Positions 8,400 to 16,794 of a DNA stretch of 64,000 nucleotides are shown in pieces. The notes under the pieces were generated by a model. The model saw nothing but the letters and a program-made list of their open reading frames with translations. It did no database searches and was not told the DNA's origin. Origin of the DNA: Microbacterium sp. CBA3102 (lineage in GTDB: Bacteria; Actinomycetota; Actinomycetes; Actinomycetales; Microbacteriaceae); contig NZ_CP042412.1 of assembly GCF_007954505.1 (NCBI RefSeq), positions 2,294,001 to 2,358,000 of the forward strand. Direction: 5' to 3'. Position 1 is the stretch's first letter; each line of letters begins with the position of its first letter. The position numbers and the translations under genes were made by a program.

Positions 8400-9038
8400 T
8401 CAGTCGCGCTCGGGGAGGCTGATGAGCTGCAGCAGGCCTTCGGCGGCAGGGGATACGGTCGCGAGCACTGCCGACGATTCCTGCGTCTCCTGCACCAGGG
8501 AACGGTAGGCGGACGTGATCTCGTCGCGCTGGACGGGATCGGCGACGCGGCCGCCGGCGAGGACGCGGGGGACCAGCACCAGGCCGCCGGTGCGGGCGAG
8601 ACGAAGCCCGTGTTCGACGTACTCGATGATGTGCTCGGGGTCGGCGTCGACCAGCACGATGTCGTAGGAAGCCTCGTTCATCCGAGGCAGCACGTCGATG
8701 GCGCGTCCCGTGATGAAACGGACCCTCGTGGAGGGGACCCTCGCATCGGCGAACGCCTGACGTGCCGCTGCGAGGTGCTCGGGCTCGTTGTCGATCGTGG
8801 TGAGCACGGCGTGGGGGGCACCGCGCAGGAGCCAGAGGCCGGAGACACCGGCACCGGTGCCGATCTCGACGATCGACCGCGCACCCGTCGCGGCGGCGAG
8901 CACGGCGATCTGGGAGCCGACGACCGTGCTGACCGGCATCGCGCCCAGCTCGACCGCATGTGCCCGAGCGCGGGCGATGGAGTCCGGCTCCACTATGGAC
9001 TCGCGAAGGAAACGCGCGTTCGCGTCGTGCTCGCTCAT
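8400..9038 (-). CDS. class I SAM-dependent O-methyltransferase
   Basis: A 212-residue cytoplasmic enzyme of the catechol/caffeoyl-CoA O-methyltransferase type. The SAM-binding motif is IVEIGTGAGVSGLWLL (about 61-76), the acidic ribose-binding segment is TIDNEPEHL, and YDIVLVDADPEHI carries the metal-binding aspartate expected in this family. The orthologue position in mycobacteria is Rv1220c, as I recall. The substrate is unknown. A -10 candidate TACGCT (9074-9079) followed by GGAGGG would give a 29-base leader with a GGGAGA ribosome-binding site. Confidence 0.85.
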   Translation of the reverse strand: MSEHDANARFLRESIVEPDSIARARAHAVELGAMPVSTVVGSQIAVLAAATGARSIVEIGTGAGVSGLWLLRGAPHAVLTTIDNEPEHLAAARQAFADARVPSTRVRFITGRAIDVLPRMNEASYDIVLVDADPEHIIEYVEHGLRLARTGGLVLVPRVLAGGRVADPVQRDEITSAYRSLVQETQESSAVLATVSPAAEGLLQLISLPERD

Positions 9039-9115
9039 GGCCTGTTCTCCCTGCCTGCCCGGTGATTCCCTCCAGCGTATTCGCTCGTCGCGCGCGGGGA
9101 CCGCAGGCGCGGCGG

Positions 9116-9121
9116 TAGCCT
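9116..9121 (+). promoter_or_regulatory. -10 element for tatB (leaderless type)
   Basis: TAGCCT lies 6 bases before the tatB ATG. No ribosome-binding site is visible. Confidence 0.5.
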
Positions 9122-9127
9122 GTAGAG

Positions 9128-9502
9128 ATGACGTTCGGGCTCACCTTCGAGAAGATGCTGTTGATCGGCCTCATCGCGGTGCTGATCATCGGTCCTGAGC
9201 GTCTTCCGCGGGCCGCCGAGAGCTTCTCCCGCATGGTCCGCAAGGCCGGCGAATACCTTCGCGACACCAAGAGTCGGATGCGCCAGGAGATGGGGCCCGA
9301 GATCGACGACGTCGACTGGCGAAAGCTCGACCCCCGTCAGTACGACCCGCGTCGGATCATCCGCGACGCCCTGTTCGAGGAGCCGCAGCCGGCGACGCCG
9401 GTACAGGCCAAGGAGACGATCGCCGAGCCCATCGCCCCCCGCGCCGCCCCGCAGGAGTTCAGCGCGACGAACCGCCCCCCGTTCGATCCCGAGGCCACCT
9501 GA
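9128..9502 (+). CDS. tatB: Sec-independent protein translocase subunit TatB
   Basis: A 124-residue membrane protein with one N-terminal transmembrane helix (about 7-22, KMLLIGLIAVLIIGPERLP). This is followed by the conserved GPERLP hinge, an amphipathic helix and a polar, proline-rich tail. TatB forms the twin-arginine signal receptor with TatC. It is called TatB rather than TatA because of its length, its glutamate-proline hinge and its position next to mrp, as in mycobacteria. TatA and TatC are not in this window. The sigE-rseA-htrA genes that I recall beside mycobacterial tatB are absent here. Confidence 0.88.
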   Translation: MTFGLTFEKMLLIGLIAVLIIGPERLPRAAESFSRMVRKAGEYLRDTKSRMRQEMGPEIDDVDWRKLDPRQYDPRRIIRDALFEEPQPATPVQAKETIAEPIAPRAAPQEFSATNRPPFDPEAT

Positions 9503-9523
9503 CCTTCAGGCGCGAAGGGGCTC

Positions 9524-10018
9524 TCAGGAGATCCGTGAGCGCAGGGTCGCGATGTCCGCGTCGCTGAGCAGGGCACGGGGGATGGCGGTCGCCGCGCTCG
9601 TCCCACGCACCTTGAGCAGCACCGCATCCCTGCCCACGCGCATGCTCTGGAACGTCCCGTAGGCGATCTCCGACTGTCTCCTGCCGCTGCCCAGCCTCAG
9701 CACGTCGTCTTCGAGCTGTGCCCACACCACGGTCTCGACGGGCATCGCCGTCCGCACGGCCTGGCGGGCCGACGACACCGACATCACGACGGCGAACACC
9801 GCGAGACCGATGATCAGCAGCGGCATCCAGCCCGCGCCGAACGGCGGTTCTGCGCCCGCGGGCAGGGGGGTGCTCAGATTCAGGATGCTGAGCGTCAGCG
9901 CGCCGGCGAGTGCGACCCACATGACGATGGCGGCCGGCCGGGTCAGCGAGTAGATCGCCGCATCGCGAGCCATCCGCTGCAGCAGCCCCTCGTCGATCAT
10001 CAGGGAGCGGGGAGGCAT
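9524..10018 (-). CDS. membrane protein with YcxB-like C-terminal domain
   Basis: A 164-residue protein with two transmembrane helices (about 32-50 and 68-82) in an N-terminal half, then a soluble beta-rich segment. That segment resembles the YcxB-like/PH-like fold: EIAYGTFQSMRVGRDAVLLKV ends in a predicted strand and is followed by IPRALLSDADIATL. It lies 3 bp downstream of mrp on the same strand, so it is the last gene of the MgtE-N/DUF1003/mrp operon. No enzymatic motif is visible and the function is unknown. Confidence 0.7.
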   Translation of the reverse strand: MPPRSLMIDEGLLQRMARDAAIYSLTRPAAIVMWVALAGALTLSILNLSTPLPAGAEPPFGAGWMPLLIIGLAVFAVVMSVSSARQAVRTAMPVETVVWAQLEDDVLRLGSGRRQSEIAYGTFQSMRVGRDAVLLKVRGTSAATAIPRALLSDADIATLRSRIS

Positions 10019-10021
10019 CGG

Positions 10022-11161
10022 TCACTCTTCCTTGCGTGGTCCGCCGACGGTCATCGGCAGCGAACGGCCGGAGAGGCCGCGTCCTCGCCGGGTGAGCGCG
10101 CGAGCGAGGTCGTGGATCGCGGTGGCGGCGGCATCCGTGGCTGCCCCCGAGACGAGGGGCGCGCCGGCGTCTCCGCTCTGGCGCAGCGCAGGGCTCAGGG
10201 GGATCGAGGCCAGCAGCGGGACGACCTCGTCCGGTTCGGAGAGCGCATCGGCGACGGCCGCTCCTCCGCCCGACCCGAACAGGTCCAGCACGGTTCCGTC
10301 GGGGAGCGTGTACGCGGCCATGTTCTCGACCACGCCGATCACCTGTTGACCGGTCTGCCGTGCCACCAGACCGCTGCGGATCGCCACGTCGGAGGCAGCG
10401 GTCTGCGGAGTCGTCACGACCAGGACTTCGGCGTGCGGGAGCAGCTGTCCGATCGAGATGGCGATGTCGCCCGTGCCGGGCGGCATGTCGATGAGGAGCA
10501 CATCGAGGTCGCCGAAGAAGACGTCGGTGAGGAACTGGGACACGGTGCGATGCAGCATCGGCCCCCGCCAGGCCACGACAGACTCGCCGTCGCGCAGGAA
10601 CATCCCGATCGAGATCGTCTTCACGCCGTGGGCCACCGGTGGCAGCATCAGGTCGTCGATGCGGGTCGGCTGCGTCCCGGCCGGGATCCCGAGGAGACCG
10701 GGGATGGAGAAGCCGTGCACGTCGGCATCGACGAGTCCGACCGAGAGCCCCTGGTCGGCGAGGGCGACCGCGAGGTTGGCGGTGACCGTCGACTTGCCCA
10801 CTCCGCCCTTGCCGCTCGAGACGAGGATCACGCGGGTGAGGGAGTCGGGGCCGAACGGCATGTGCCGTGCCGGGCGACCGTCGCGCAGCTTCTCGGTCAG
10901 CGCCTTGCGTTCGGCGGGGGTCATCACGCCCACCTCGACGTCGACGTCAGCGATGCCGGGGACGGACGCCGCGGCCTGTCGCACGTCGGCTTCGATTCGG
11001 GCCGCGGCGGGGCAGCCCACGATCGTCAGCACGATGCCGACCTGGGCGTGGGCACCGTCGACGGAGATGTCGCGCACCATGTCGAGCTCGCCGATCGGTC
11101 GACGCAACTCCGGGTCCGTCACGGCGGAGACCGCGGTGCGGACGAGGTCGGCCTCGGTCAC
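10022..11161 (-). CDS. mrp: Mrp/ApbC-family iron-sulfur carrier ATPase
   Basis: A 379-residue P-loop ATPase. Residues 1-80 form a MIP18 (DUF59-like) domain. The deviant Walker A GKGGVGKS is at 117-124, Walker B is LLIDMPPGTGDIA, and switch I is VDADVHGFS. The family carries Fe-S clusters to apo-proteins as a dimer. The C-terminal CxxC pair of most Mrp/ApbC proteins is not visible: the segment after VVENMAAYT reads LPDGTVLDLFGSGGG. That may be normal for the actinobacterial branch. It overlaps the upstream DUF1003 gene by 4 bp. Confidence 0.9.
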   Translation of the reverse strand: MTEADLVRTAVSAVTDPELRRPIGELDMVRDISVDGAHAQVGIVLTIVGCPAAARIEADVRQAAASVPGIADVDVEVGVMTPAERKALTEKLRDGRPARHMPFGPDSLTRVILVSSGKGGVGKSTVTANLAVALADQGLSVGLVDADVHGFSIPGLLGIPAGTQPTRIDDLMLPPVAHGVKTISIGMFLRDGESVVAWRGPMLHRTVSQFLTDVFFGDLDVLLIDMPPGTGDIAISIGQLLPHAEVLVVTTPQTAASDVAIRSGLVARQTGQQVIGVVENMAAYTLPDGTVLDLFGSGGGAAVADALSEPDEVVPLLASIPLSPALRQSGDAGAPLVSGAATDAAATAIHDLARALTRRGRGLSGRSLPMTVGGPRKEE

Positions 11162-11670
11162 GATGCGGCGCCCCCCGATGCCCTGTCGTCGGTGTCCTCG
11201 AGTTCGGCGAGCAGGGTCTTCAACTCCTGGCGCAGCACGTCTCGGGTCACGGTCTGCGAGTTGCGCTCCTCGAGCGCCATGCGCAGTGCCACGATCTCGC
11301 GGGCCAGGTATTCGGTGTCGGCGAGGTTGCGCTCGGCGCGCTGGCGGTCCTGCTCGATCTGCACCCGGTCGCGGTCGTCCTGGCGGTTCTGCGCGAGTAG
11401 GATCAACGGTGCGGCATAGGAGGCCTGCAACGAGAGCATGAGTGTCAGGGCCGTGAACCCGAGCGCCGCATCATCGAAACGCAGATGCTCGGGCATCAGG
11501 GTGTTCCAGACGATCCAGACGACGCAGAACAGGCTGAGGATCACGAGGAACGCCGGCGTCCCCATCGCCCGCGCGACCCACTCGGTGAACCGTCCGAAGC
11601 GGTCGCGAGAGGTGGTGCGCGGGCGGGCCGTGCTGCGTCCCGGCGCGTCCAGACGCGACTCGCGGGCCAT
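11158..11670 (-). CDS. DUF1003 family membrane protein
   Basis: A 170-residue protein with two membrane helices (about 39-56 and 68-90), the second followed by the family-typical segment SLQASYAAPLILLAQNRQDDRDR. The C-terminal 70 residues form a charged coiled coil. DUF1003 members are widespread and uncharacterised. The gene overlaps both neighbours (1 bp with the MgtE-N gene upstream, 4 bp with mrp downstream), so the three should be cotranslated. The same grouping with an MgtE-N/CBS protein in mycobacteria suggests a link to divalent-cation homeostasis, which is inference. Confidence 0.85.
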   Translation of the reverse strand: MARESRLDAPGRSTARPRTTSRDRFGRFTEWVARAMGTPAFLVILSLFCVVWIVWNTLMPEHLRFDDAALGFTALTLMLSLQASYAAPLILLAQNRQDDRDRVQIEQDRQRAERNLADTEYLAREIVALRMALEERNSQTVTRDVLRQELKTLLAELEDTDDRASGGAAS

Positions 11671-12938
11671 CAGCTCGTCTCCTTCGCAGCGGCGGCGATG
11701 TCGTCGCTGTCCTGTGAACGCCAGTCATCGGGGAGGAGATAGTCGAGCACGTCGTCGATGCTGATGGCGCCGACGAGCCGATGGGCTGCGTCGATCACCG
11801 GCAACGAGACGAGGTCGTAGCTCGCCAGCAGACGCGCCACCTCGGCCGCCGACGCGGTGACGGGAACGGGCTCGAGGCTGTCATCGAGGATCGCTCCGAG
11901 TCGTTCATGCGGGGGATAGCGCAGCATCCGCTGGAAGTGCACGAGCCCGAGCAGGCGACCGGTGGGCGTCTCGAACGGGGGGAGTGTCACGAACACGGCC
12001 GCGGCCAGCGCCGGGTGCAGCTCGTGGCGCCGGATCAGAGCCAGGGCCTCGGCGACGGTCGCATCGGCCGACAGGATGATGGGTTCCGGGGTCATCAGAC
12101 CGCCGGCGGTGTCCGGGCCGTAGCGCAGCAGCATCCTGACGTCCTCGGCCTCCTCGGGCTCCATCAGTTCGAGGAGCTGCTCCAGGCGGTCCGGGGTGAG
12201 CTGGGCGAGCAGGTCGGCGGCATCATCCGGCTCCATCTGGTCGAGGATGTCGGCCGCGCGCTCGTCGCCGAGCCGGTCGAGGATGTGCACCTGCTCGTCC
12301 TCGGGCATCTCCTCGAGGGCATCGGCGAGGCGGTCGTCCGAGAGCTCCTCGGCGACCTCGATCATCCGCTGCTGCGGCAGATCGAGAAGAGTGTTCGCGA
12401 GGTCGGCGGCATGCAGCTCGGAGTACGAAGCGACGAGCTGTTCGGCGGACTGGGATTCGCCCGGCGCGCGTTCCTCGGCGACCTCGTTCCACGCGGCGAA
12501 CGTCGTGGGCCCCTTCGCGAAGGGCGAGGCGCTGGTCTTCGGCCGGCGCAGGAAGAGTTGGCTGATGGCCCATTCCCCGAGGCGATTGGGCTCGATCGCC
12601 ACGTCTTCGATCACGGCGGTACCGCTGCCGTCGGCGAAGCTGACGCGTCTTCCGAGCAGCTCCGCGAGCACCCGCACCTCGCCGGCCCGCGGAGAGAAGC
12701 GTCGCACGTTGATGAGTCCGGTGGTGATGACCTGACCGGAGCGGATCGATGTGACGCGGCCGATCGAGAGGAACACGTGTCGTCGTCCCGGGATCTCGAC
12801 CACGAGACCGATCACGCGGGGTGCCGCGGTACTTCGGTACACCACGACGACGTCCCGGACCTTGCCGAGCCGGTCGCCGACGGGATCGAAGACGGCGCAC
12901 CCGGCCAGGCGCGCGGCGAAAACCCGTTGTGTGCTCAC
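11670..12938 (-). CDS. MgtE N-terminal and CBS domain protein
   Basis: A 422-residue soluble protein. Residues 1-75 look like a PRC-barrel segment, about 150-270 form the alpha-helical MgtE N domain (repeated DRLADALEEMPEDE-type units), and about 280-400 carry two CBS domains (GGLMTPEPIIL and LVGAISIDDVLDYL). The transmembrane magnesium channel of true MgtE is absent, so this is a regulatory or sensor relative rather than a transporter. GTG 12938 was chosen because TACTCT and GGAGGG sit exactly upstream; an in-frame extension to 13082 looks non-coding. Confidence 0.85.
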   Translation of the reverse strand: MSTQRVFAARLAGCAVFDPVGDRLGKVRDVVVVYRSTAAPRVIGLVVEIPGRRHVFLSIGRVTSIRSGQVITTGLINVRRFSPRAGEVRVLAELLGRRVSFADGSGTAVIEDVAIEPNRLGEWAISQLFLRRPKTSASPFAKGPTTFAAWNEVAEERAPGESQSAEQLVASYSELHAADLANTLLDLPQQRMIEVAEELSDDRLADALEEMPEDEQVHILDRLGDERAADILDQMEPDDAADLLAQLTPDRLEQLLELMEPEEAEDVRMLLRYGPDTAGGLMTPEPIILSADATVAEALALIRRHELHPALAAAVFVTLPPFETPTGRLLGLVHFQRMLRYPPHERLGAILDDSLEPVPVTASAAEVARLLASYDLVSLPVIDAAHRLVGAISIDDVLDYLLPDDWRSQDSDDIAAAAKETS

Positions 12939-12944
12939 CCCTCC

Positions 12945-12950
12945 AGAGTA
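12945..12950 (-). promoter_or_regulatory. -10 element for the MgtE-N/DUF1003/mrp operon
   Basis: TACTCT on the minus strand, followed by GGAGGG and the GTG start. It is the same composite element as at dapD. Confidence 0.5.
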
Positions 12951-13023
12951 GTCGGCGGGCCCGGTCATCGGCGGGATGGCCGCGCCTCGGGCGGTCTGAC
13001 GGTGCGCGTGGAAGAATAGTCGG

Positions 13024-13725
13024 ATGAGTATGCTGAACCGCCCCGCGAACAGCTCGGAGACCGGCGAGATCGTCGCTTCCACGCGCGACTACGAGAACGC
13101 ACAGAAGACCGTCTCGAAGCTGATCGCCGGGGAGGTCCCAGCACGGGACATCGCGATCGTCGGGCAGAGCGTGCGGACGGTCGAGCGCGTGACCGGCAAG
13201 CTCGGATACGCCGCTGCCGCCCGCTCCGGAGCCATCAACGGAGTCCTGATCGGCCTGTTCCTCTCCGCGATCCTCGTGCTCGGCAACCCGGAGGTCCCGA
13301 TCCAGCTCTTCGTCGGCTTCGTCCTCATCGGCGTCGCGGTCGGGATGCTCCTGAGTCTCGTGACCTACGCGATCGTCCGGCGTCGTCGCGACTTCGCGAG
13401 CGTCACGCAGTTCGCGGCGGATCACTACGAGGTCACCGTCCAGGCCGCCTCGCTCGCCAAGGCTCGCGACGTTCTCGGAGCGACGCGCGTCGCTCCGGTC
13501 CGGCCTCCCGTGAACCTCGACGAGCCGCCGCGATACGGAGAACGGATCACGCCTGGCGCGACGGCGCCGGCACCCGAGGAGCCCGTGATCCCCCCGCGGC
13601 CGGCAGACCCCGTTGCCGAACCGGCCGCCGATCCGGAGCCGGGTACGCCCGAGCCCGGGACGCCCGCACCGATCGAGCCCGACGCGACGCCGGGTGCAGA
13701 AGGCGCCCCGGGCGAGCGGGCGTGA
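13024..13725 (+). CDS. general stress protein 17M-like membrane protein
   Basis: A 233-residue protein. The first 70 residues resemble the YflT/general stress protein 17M domain: EIVASTRDYENAQKTVSKL, then a strand-helix segment ending in VGQSVRTVERVTG. Two membrane helices follow (about 77-90 and 95-115). The last 80 residues are a proline/glutamate-rich disordered tail. It is divergent from the MgtE-N operon. The family is stress-associated in Bacillus; a stress role here is inference. Confidence 0.7.
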   Translation: MSMLNRPANSSETGEIVASTRDYENAQKTVSKLIAGEVPARDIAIVGQSVRTVERVTGKLGYAAAARSGAINGVLIGLFLSAILVLGNPEVPIQLFVGFVLIGVAVGMLLSLVTYAIVRRRRDFASVTQFAADHYEVTVQAASLAKARDVLGATRVAPVRPPVNLDEPPRYGERITPGATAPAPEEPVIPPRPADPVAEPAADPEPGTPEPGTPAPIEPDATPGAEGAPGERA

Positions 13726-13750
13726 CGACGATCCCCGGACGTTCCTCCTG

Positions 13751-14413
13751 ATGGTCGAGATCCAGGTCGCGCTGCCGAAGGGAACCACCGTCGTGTCGGC
13801 CGACTGGACGCGCGGCGACAACGGGGCGACGGTGATCGTCGCCCACGGTGCGGGAACGGGAAAGGACCATCCCTTCCTCACCGGGTACGTCGAGGCACTC
13901 CGCGCGATCGGCTTCTCGACACTGCGCTTCAACTTCCCGTACGTGCAGCAGGGGCGGCGGATGCCGGGGCCGGCCGCGCATGCGATCGCCACCTGGAACG
14001 CGGTCACGACGTTCGCGCGCACATCAGACCCCGCGGCGACGATCTGGGCGACGGGGAAGTCCTACGGCGGACGCATGGCATCGATGGCGGTCGCGGAGGG
14101 TTTACGGGTGGACGGACTCGTCTATCTCGGCTATCCCCTTCATCCGCCAGGACGGCCGGAGAAGCCGCGGGTCGAGCACCTGCCCGCGATCACCGTGCCA
14201 CAGCTCTTCGTGGAGGGGACGAACGATTCCTTCATCCAGCCGATCTCGCAGTTCGAACAGGCTGTCGCGACCTGTCGAGAAGCCCGGATCGTCTGGATCG
14301 AGGGCGGCGGGCACACGTTCGAGGTGAAGGGGCGCAAGCTCCCCGCGGAGCAGATCGGTGCGTCGCTCGCCCCGATCGTGGCCGAGTTCGCCCTCGGACA
14401 TGCTGTCGACTGA
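13751..14413 (+). CDS. alpha/beta hydrolase of the KANL3/TEX30 (dienelactone hydrolase-like) type
   Basis: A 220-residue cytoplasmic alpha/beta hydrolase. HGAGTGKDHP supplies the oxyanion region, GKSYGGRM the nucleophile elbow serine (about S105), FVEGTNDSF the aspartate and GGGHTF the histidine, a complete triad in order. The KS-GG elbow and the short lidless core match the bacterial TEX30/KANL3-like group. ATG 13751 avoids an N-terminal extension that would overlap the upstream gene. The substrate is unknown. It converges with the phosphotransferase gene 3 bp away. Confidence 0.8.
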   Translation: MVEIQVALPKGTTVVSADWTRGDNGATVIVAHGAGTGKDHPFLTGYVEALRAIGFSTLRFNFPYVQQGRRMPGPAAHAIATWNAVTTFARTSDPAATIWATGKSYGGRMASMAVAEGLRVDGLVYLGYPLHPPGRPEKPRVEHLPAITVPQLFVEGTNDSFIQPISQFEQAVATCREARIVWIEGGGHTFEVKGRKLPAEQIGASLAPIVAEFALGHAVD

Positions 14414-14416
14414 CTC

Positions 14417-15325
14417 TCAGCCGACGAGCATCGACAGCTCGGGGTCCGCGAGCACGCGGCGGACGGTGGAGATCCCCAGCGCGCTCATCTGCGGGTTCGA
14501 CTTCTCGTAGTACCACCCGAGGCCCAGCGCCTGTTGCAGGGCCCACCCGGCACCCCGCTGCCACTCGGCCTCGCCGGCGGAGACACCGTCGCGGACGAGG
14601 CGTCGTGTCGGGGCATCGAGGAGGTGCCAGGCGGCGACGAGGTCGAGCGCAGGGTCCGCAGGTCCGAAGTCCCCGCCGTCGAGCACGCCCGCCAGCCGGA
14701 CCTCGTCGTCGCGCTCGATGACCAGGAGGTTGAACGGCGTGAGGTCGCGGTGGCACATCAGCGGAGCGTCGGCGGGCGGAAGCGCGCACAGGGCCGCCCA
14801 GAGCATCGCGGTGCGTGCCACGTCGATCAGGTGTGCGCTCCGCGACAGACACTCCGAGACCCACTCATCGTGGTCGCCGAGTCGCCCGCCGCGACCGTTC
14901 CCGTCGAACACCCGTCCGCGCACGTCGACCGCGCGCAGTGCACGGATGAGGACGACCAGATCGTGAGCGAAGGCTTCCGACGCGGCAGCACGCACGGGGC
15001 CCGGCGGCTCGCCGTCGATCCAGGACTGGACGGCCCAGGCCGAGTCGAACTCTTCCGACGCGGCAGCGATCCCGTAGGAACGCGGGGCGGGGAACGGACT
15101 CGCTGCGGCCAACTCATCGAGCGCCGCGGCCTCACGCGCGAGAGTGGGCTCCGATGCCGCGAGGCGCGGGAAGCGGGCGACCAGGCCGTCGCCTACCCGG
15201 ATGATCCTGTTGACCGTCCCGGTGGACGAGACCGGTCGCAGCTCCTCTCGGCGCAGCTCGGGGAAGCGGCGCGCGATCAGCCGTGCCGCGACCTCGGTCT
15301 CGAGCGCGAGCTCACCGTCGTGCAT
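14417..15325 (-). CDS. APH-family phosphotransferase (macrolide-kinase-like)
   Basis: A 302-residue protein kinase-like phosphotransferase. CHRDLTPFNLL carries the catalytic aspartate and asparagine (Brenner motif), and VLDGGDFGPADPALDL supplies the metal-binding aspartate. The N-terminal GTVNRIIRVGDGLVARFP looks like the nucleotide-binding sheet. Relatives include macrolide and aminoglycoside kinases but also many metabolic small-molecule kinases. With core-gene neighbours on both sides I would not call it a resistance gene. It is 9 bp downstream of pepP, so probably in its operon. Confidence 0.75.
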   Translation of the reverse strand: MHDGELALETEVAARLIARRFPELRREELRPVSSTGTVNRIIRVGDGLVARFPRLAASEPTLAREAAALDELAAASPFPAPRSYGIAAASEEFDSAWAVQSWIDGEPPGPVRAAASEAFAHDLVVLIRALRAVDVRGRVFDGNGRGGRLGDHDEWVSECLSRSAHLIDVARTAMLWAALCALPPADAPLMCHRDLTPFNLLVIERDDEVRLAGVLDGGDFGPADPALDLVAAWHLLDAPTRRLVRDGVSAGEAEWQRGAGWALQQALGLGWYYEKSNPQMSALGISTVRRVLADPELSMLVG

Positions 15326-15334
15326 CCGCCGAGG

Positions 15335-16756
15335 TCAGCTCTGGAGCCGGGCGATCCATGCTTCGACCTCGTCGGCCGTGCGGGGGATATCGGCCGAGAG
15401 GTTCACGGGGCCGTCCTCGGTCATCAGGATGTCGTCCTCGATCCGCACGCCGATGCCGCGGAGCTCTGCGGGCACCGTCAGGTCGTCGATCTGGAAGTAC
15501 AGCCCGGGCTCGATCGTGAACACCATGCCGGGTGTCAGGACGCCGTCGTAGTACATCTCGCGGCGCGCCTGCGCGCAGTCATGCACGTCGATGCCGAGGT
15601 GGTGGGAGGTGCCGTGCACCATGTACCGACGGTGCTGGCCGCCCTTGTCCGCGTCGATCGCCTCGTCGGCGGTCACCGGCAGCAGGCCCCACTCCGCGGT
15701 GCGTGCAGCGATGACCTTCATGGCGGCCGCGTGCACGTCGCGGAAACGGACGCCCACCCGCGCAGCGGCGAATGCGGCGTCGGCGGCCTCGCGCACGGTC
15801 TCGTACACCCGGCGCTGCACTTCGGTGAAGGTTCCCGAGACGGGCAGCGTACGGGTGATGTCCGCCGTGTACAGGCTGTCGGCTTCGACACCGGCGTCGA
15901 CGAGGATCAGATCGCCCGGGGCCACGGTGCCGTCGTTGCGGGTCCAGTGCAGGTAGCAGGCGTGCGGACCGGACGCCGCGATCGTGTCGTAGCCCTCGCC
16001 GTTGCCGTCTTCACGGGCGCGGCGGTGGAAGACACCCTCCACGACACGTTCGCCGCGGGCGTGCGCGACGGCGGACGGAAGCTCGCGGACGATGTCGTCG
16101 AAGCCGTTCGCGGTGATCTCGACGGCACGGCGCATCTCGGCGATCTCGAACTCATCCTTGATGAGGCGCAGCTCGGACACGAAACGGGTGAGGGTCTCGT
16201 CCTCGTCGAGCACGAGCTCTCCCTCCACGGCCTCGAGCTCGTGGAGATGGGCGGTCGCGATCTCCAGGTCGGCCGCGACACCGTCCAGGGACGGGCGTGG
16301 GCCGATCCAGAACTCACCGATCGTGGCGTCGGCGTAGAACTCCGTCGTGGTGCGGTCGGCGCGCTCGCGGAAGAAGAGGGTGACGTCGTGCCCCGTGTCG
16401 GTCGGCGCGAAGACCAGGACCGAGTCGGGCTCGGCATCCGCGGCCCACCCCGTGAGGTGGGCGAAGGCGGAGTGTGCCCGGAAGACGTAGTCGGTGTCGT
16501 TGCTGCGCTGCTTGAGCGATCCTGCGGGGATGACGAGACGCTTCCCGGGGAAGGCGGCAGAGACCGCGGCTCGACGGGCGGCGGCGTACGGTGCCTGCGC
16601 ACGCGGAGCGGGAAGGGTTTCCGGACGCTCGGCCCATCCCGTCGAGATGGTGTCGAGGAACCCCTGCGGGAAGGGCTGCTTGCGGTTCGTGTTGCTGTTC
16701 TCGACAGACGCTTCGACGGTGGGCTCTGCGATCGTGTCGCGTTCTCCGGTGCTCAT
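15335..16756 (-). CDS. pepP: Xaa-Pro aminopeptidase (aminopeptidase P)
   Basis: An M24-family dinuclear metallopeptidase of 473 residues that removes N-terminal residues preceding proline. The creatinase-type N-terminal domain covers about 1-215. The pita-bread domain carries the metal ligands: ILVDAGVEADSLYTADITRT (two aspartates), HGTSHHLGIDVHD (histidine), FTIEPGLYF and GVRIEDDIL (two glutamates). The ATG is preceded by GGAGGG and CAGACT, an off-consensus version of the local promoter element. The length is normal. Confidence 0.92.
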   Translation of the reverse strand: MSTGERDTIAEPTVEASVENSNTNRKQPFPQGFLDTISTGWAERPETLPAPRAQAPYAAARRAAVSAAFPGKRLVIPAGSLKQRSNDTDYVFRAHSAFAHLTGWAADAEPDSVLVFAPTDTGHDVTLFFRERADRTTTEFYADATIGEFWIGPRPSLDGVAADLEIATAHLHELEAVEGELVLDEDETLTRFVSELRLIKDEFEIAEMRRAVEITANGFDDIVRELPSAVAHARGERVVEGVFHRRAREDGNGEGYDTIAASGPHACYLHWTRNDGTVAPGDLILVDAGVEADSLYTADITRTLPVSGTFTEVQRRVYETVREAADAAFAAARVGVRFRDVHAAAMKVIAARTAEWGLLPVTADEAIDADKGGQHRRYMVHGTSHHLGIDVHDCAQARREMYYDGVLTPGMVFTIEPGLYFQIDDLTVPAELRGIGVRIEDDILMTEDGPVNLSADIPRTADEVEAWIARLQS

Positions 16757-16794
16757 CCCTCCAGTCTGTCACCTGCAGGGCGTGTTTCGGGAGT

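Noticed and set aside
12223..14022. 599-codon minus-strand frame
   Set aside because: Covers the MgtE-N gene out of frame and the opposite stress-protein gene; no conserved motif.
14417..15325. Aminoglycoside- or macrolide-resistance gene
   Set aside because: The phosphotransferase fold is clear, but the neighbours are core genes and there are no mobile-element signs, so resistance cannot be claimed.
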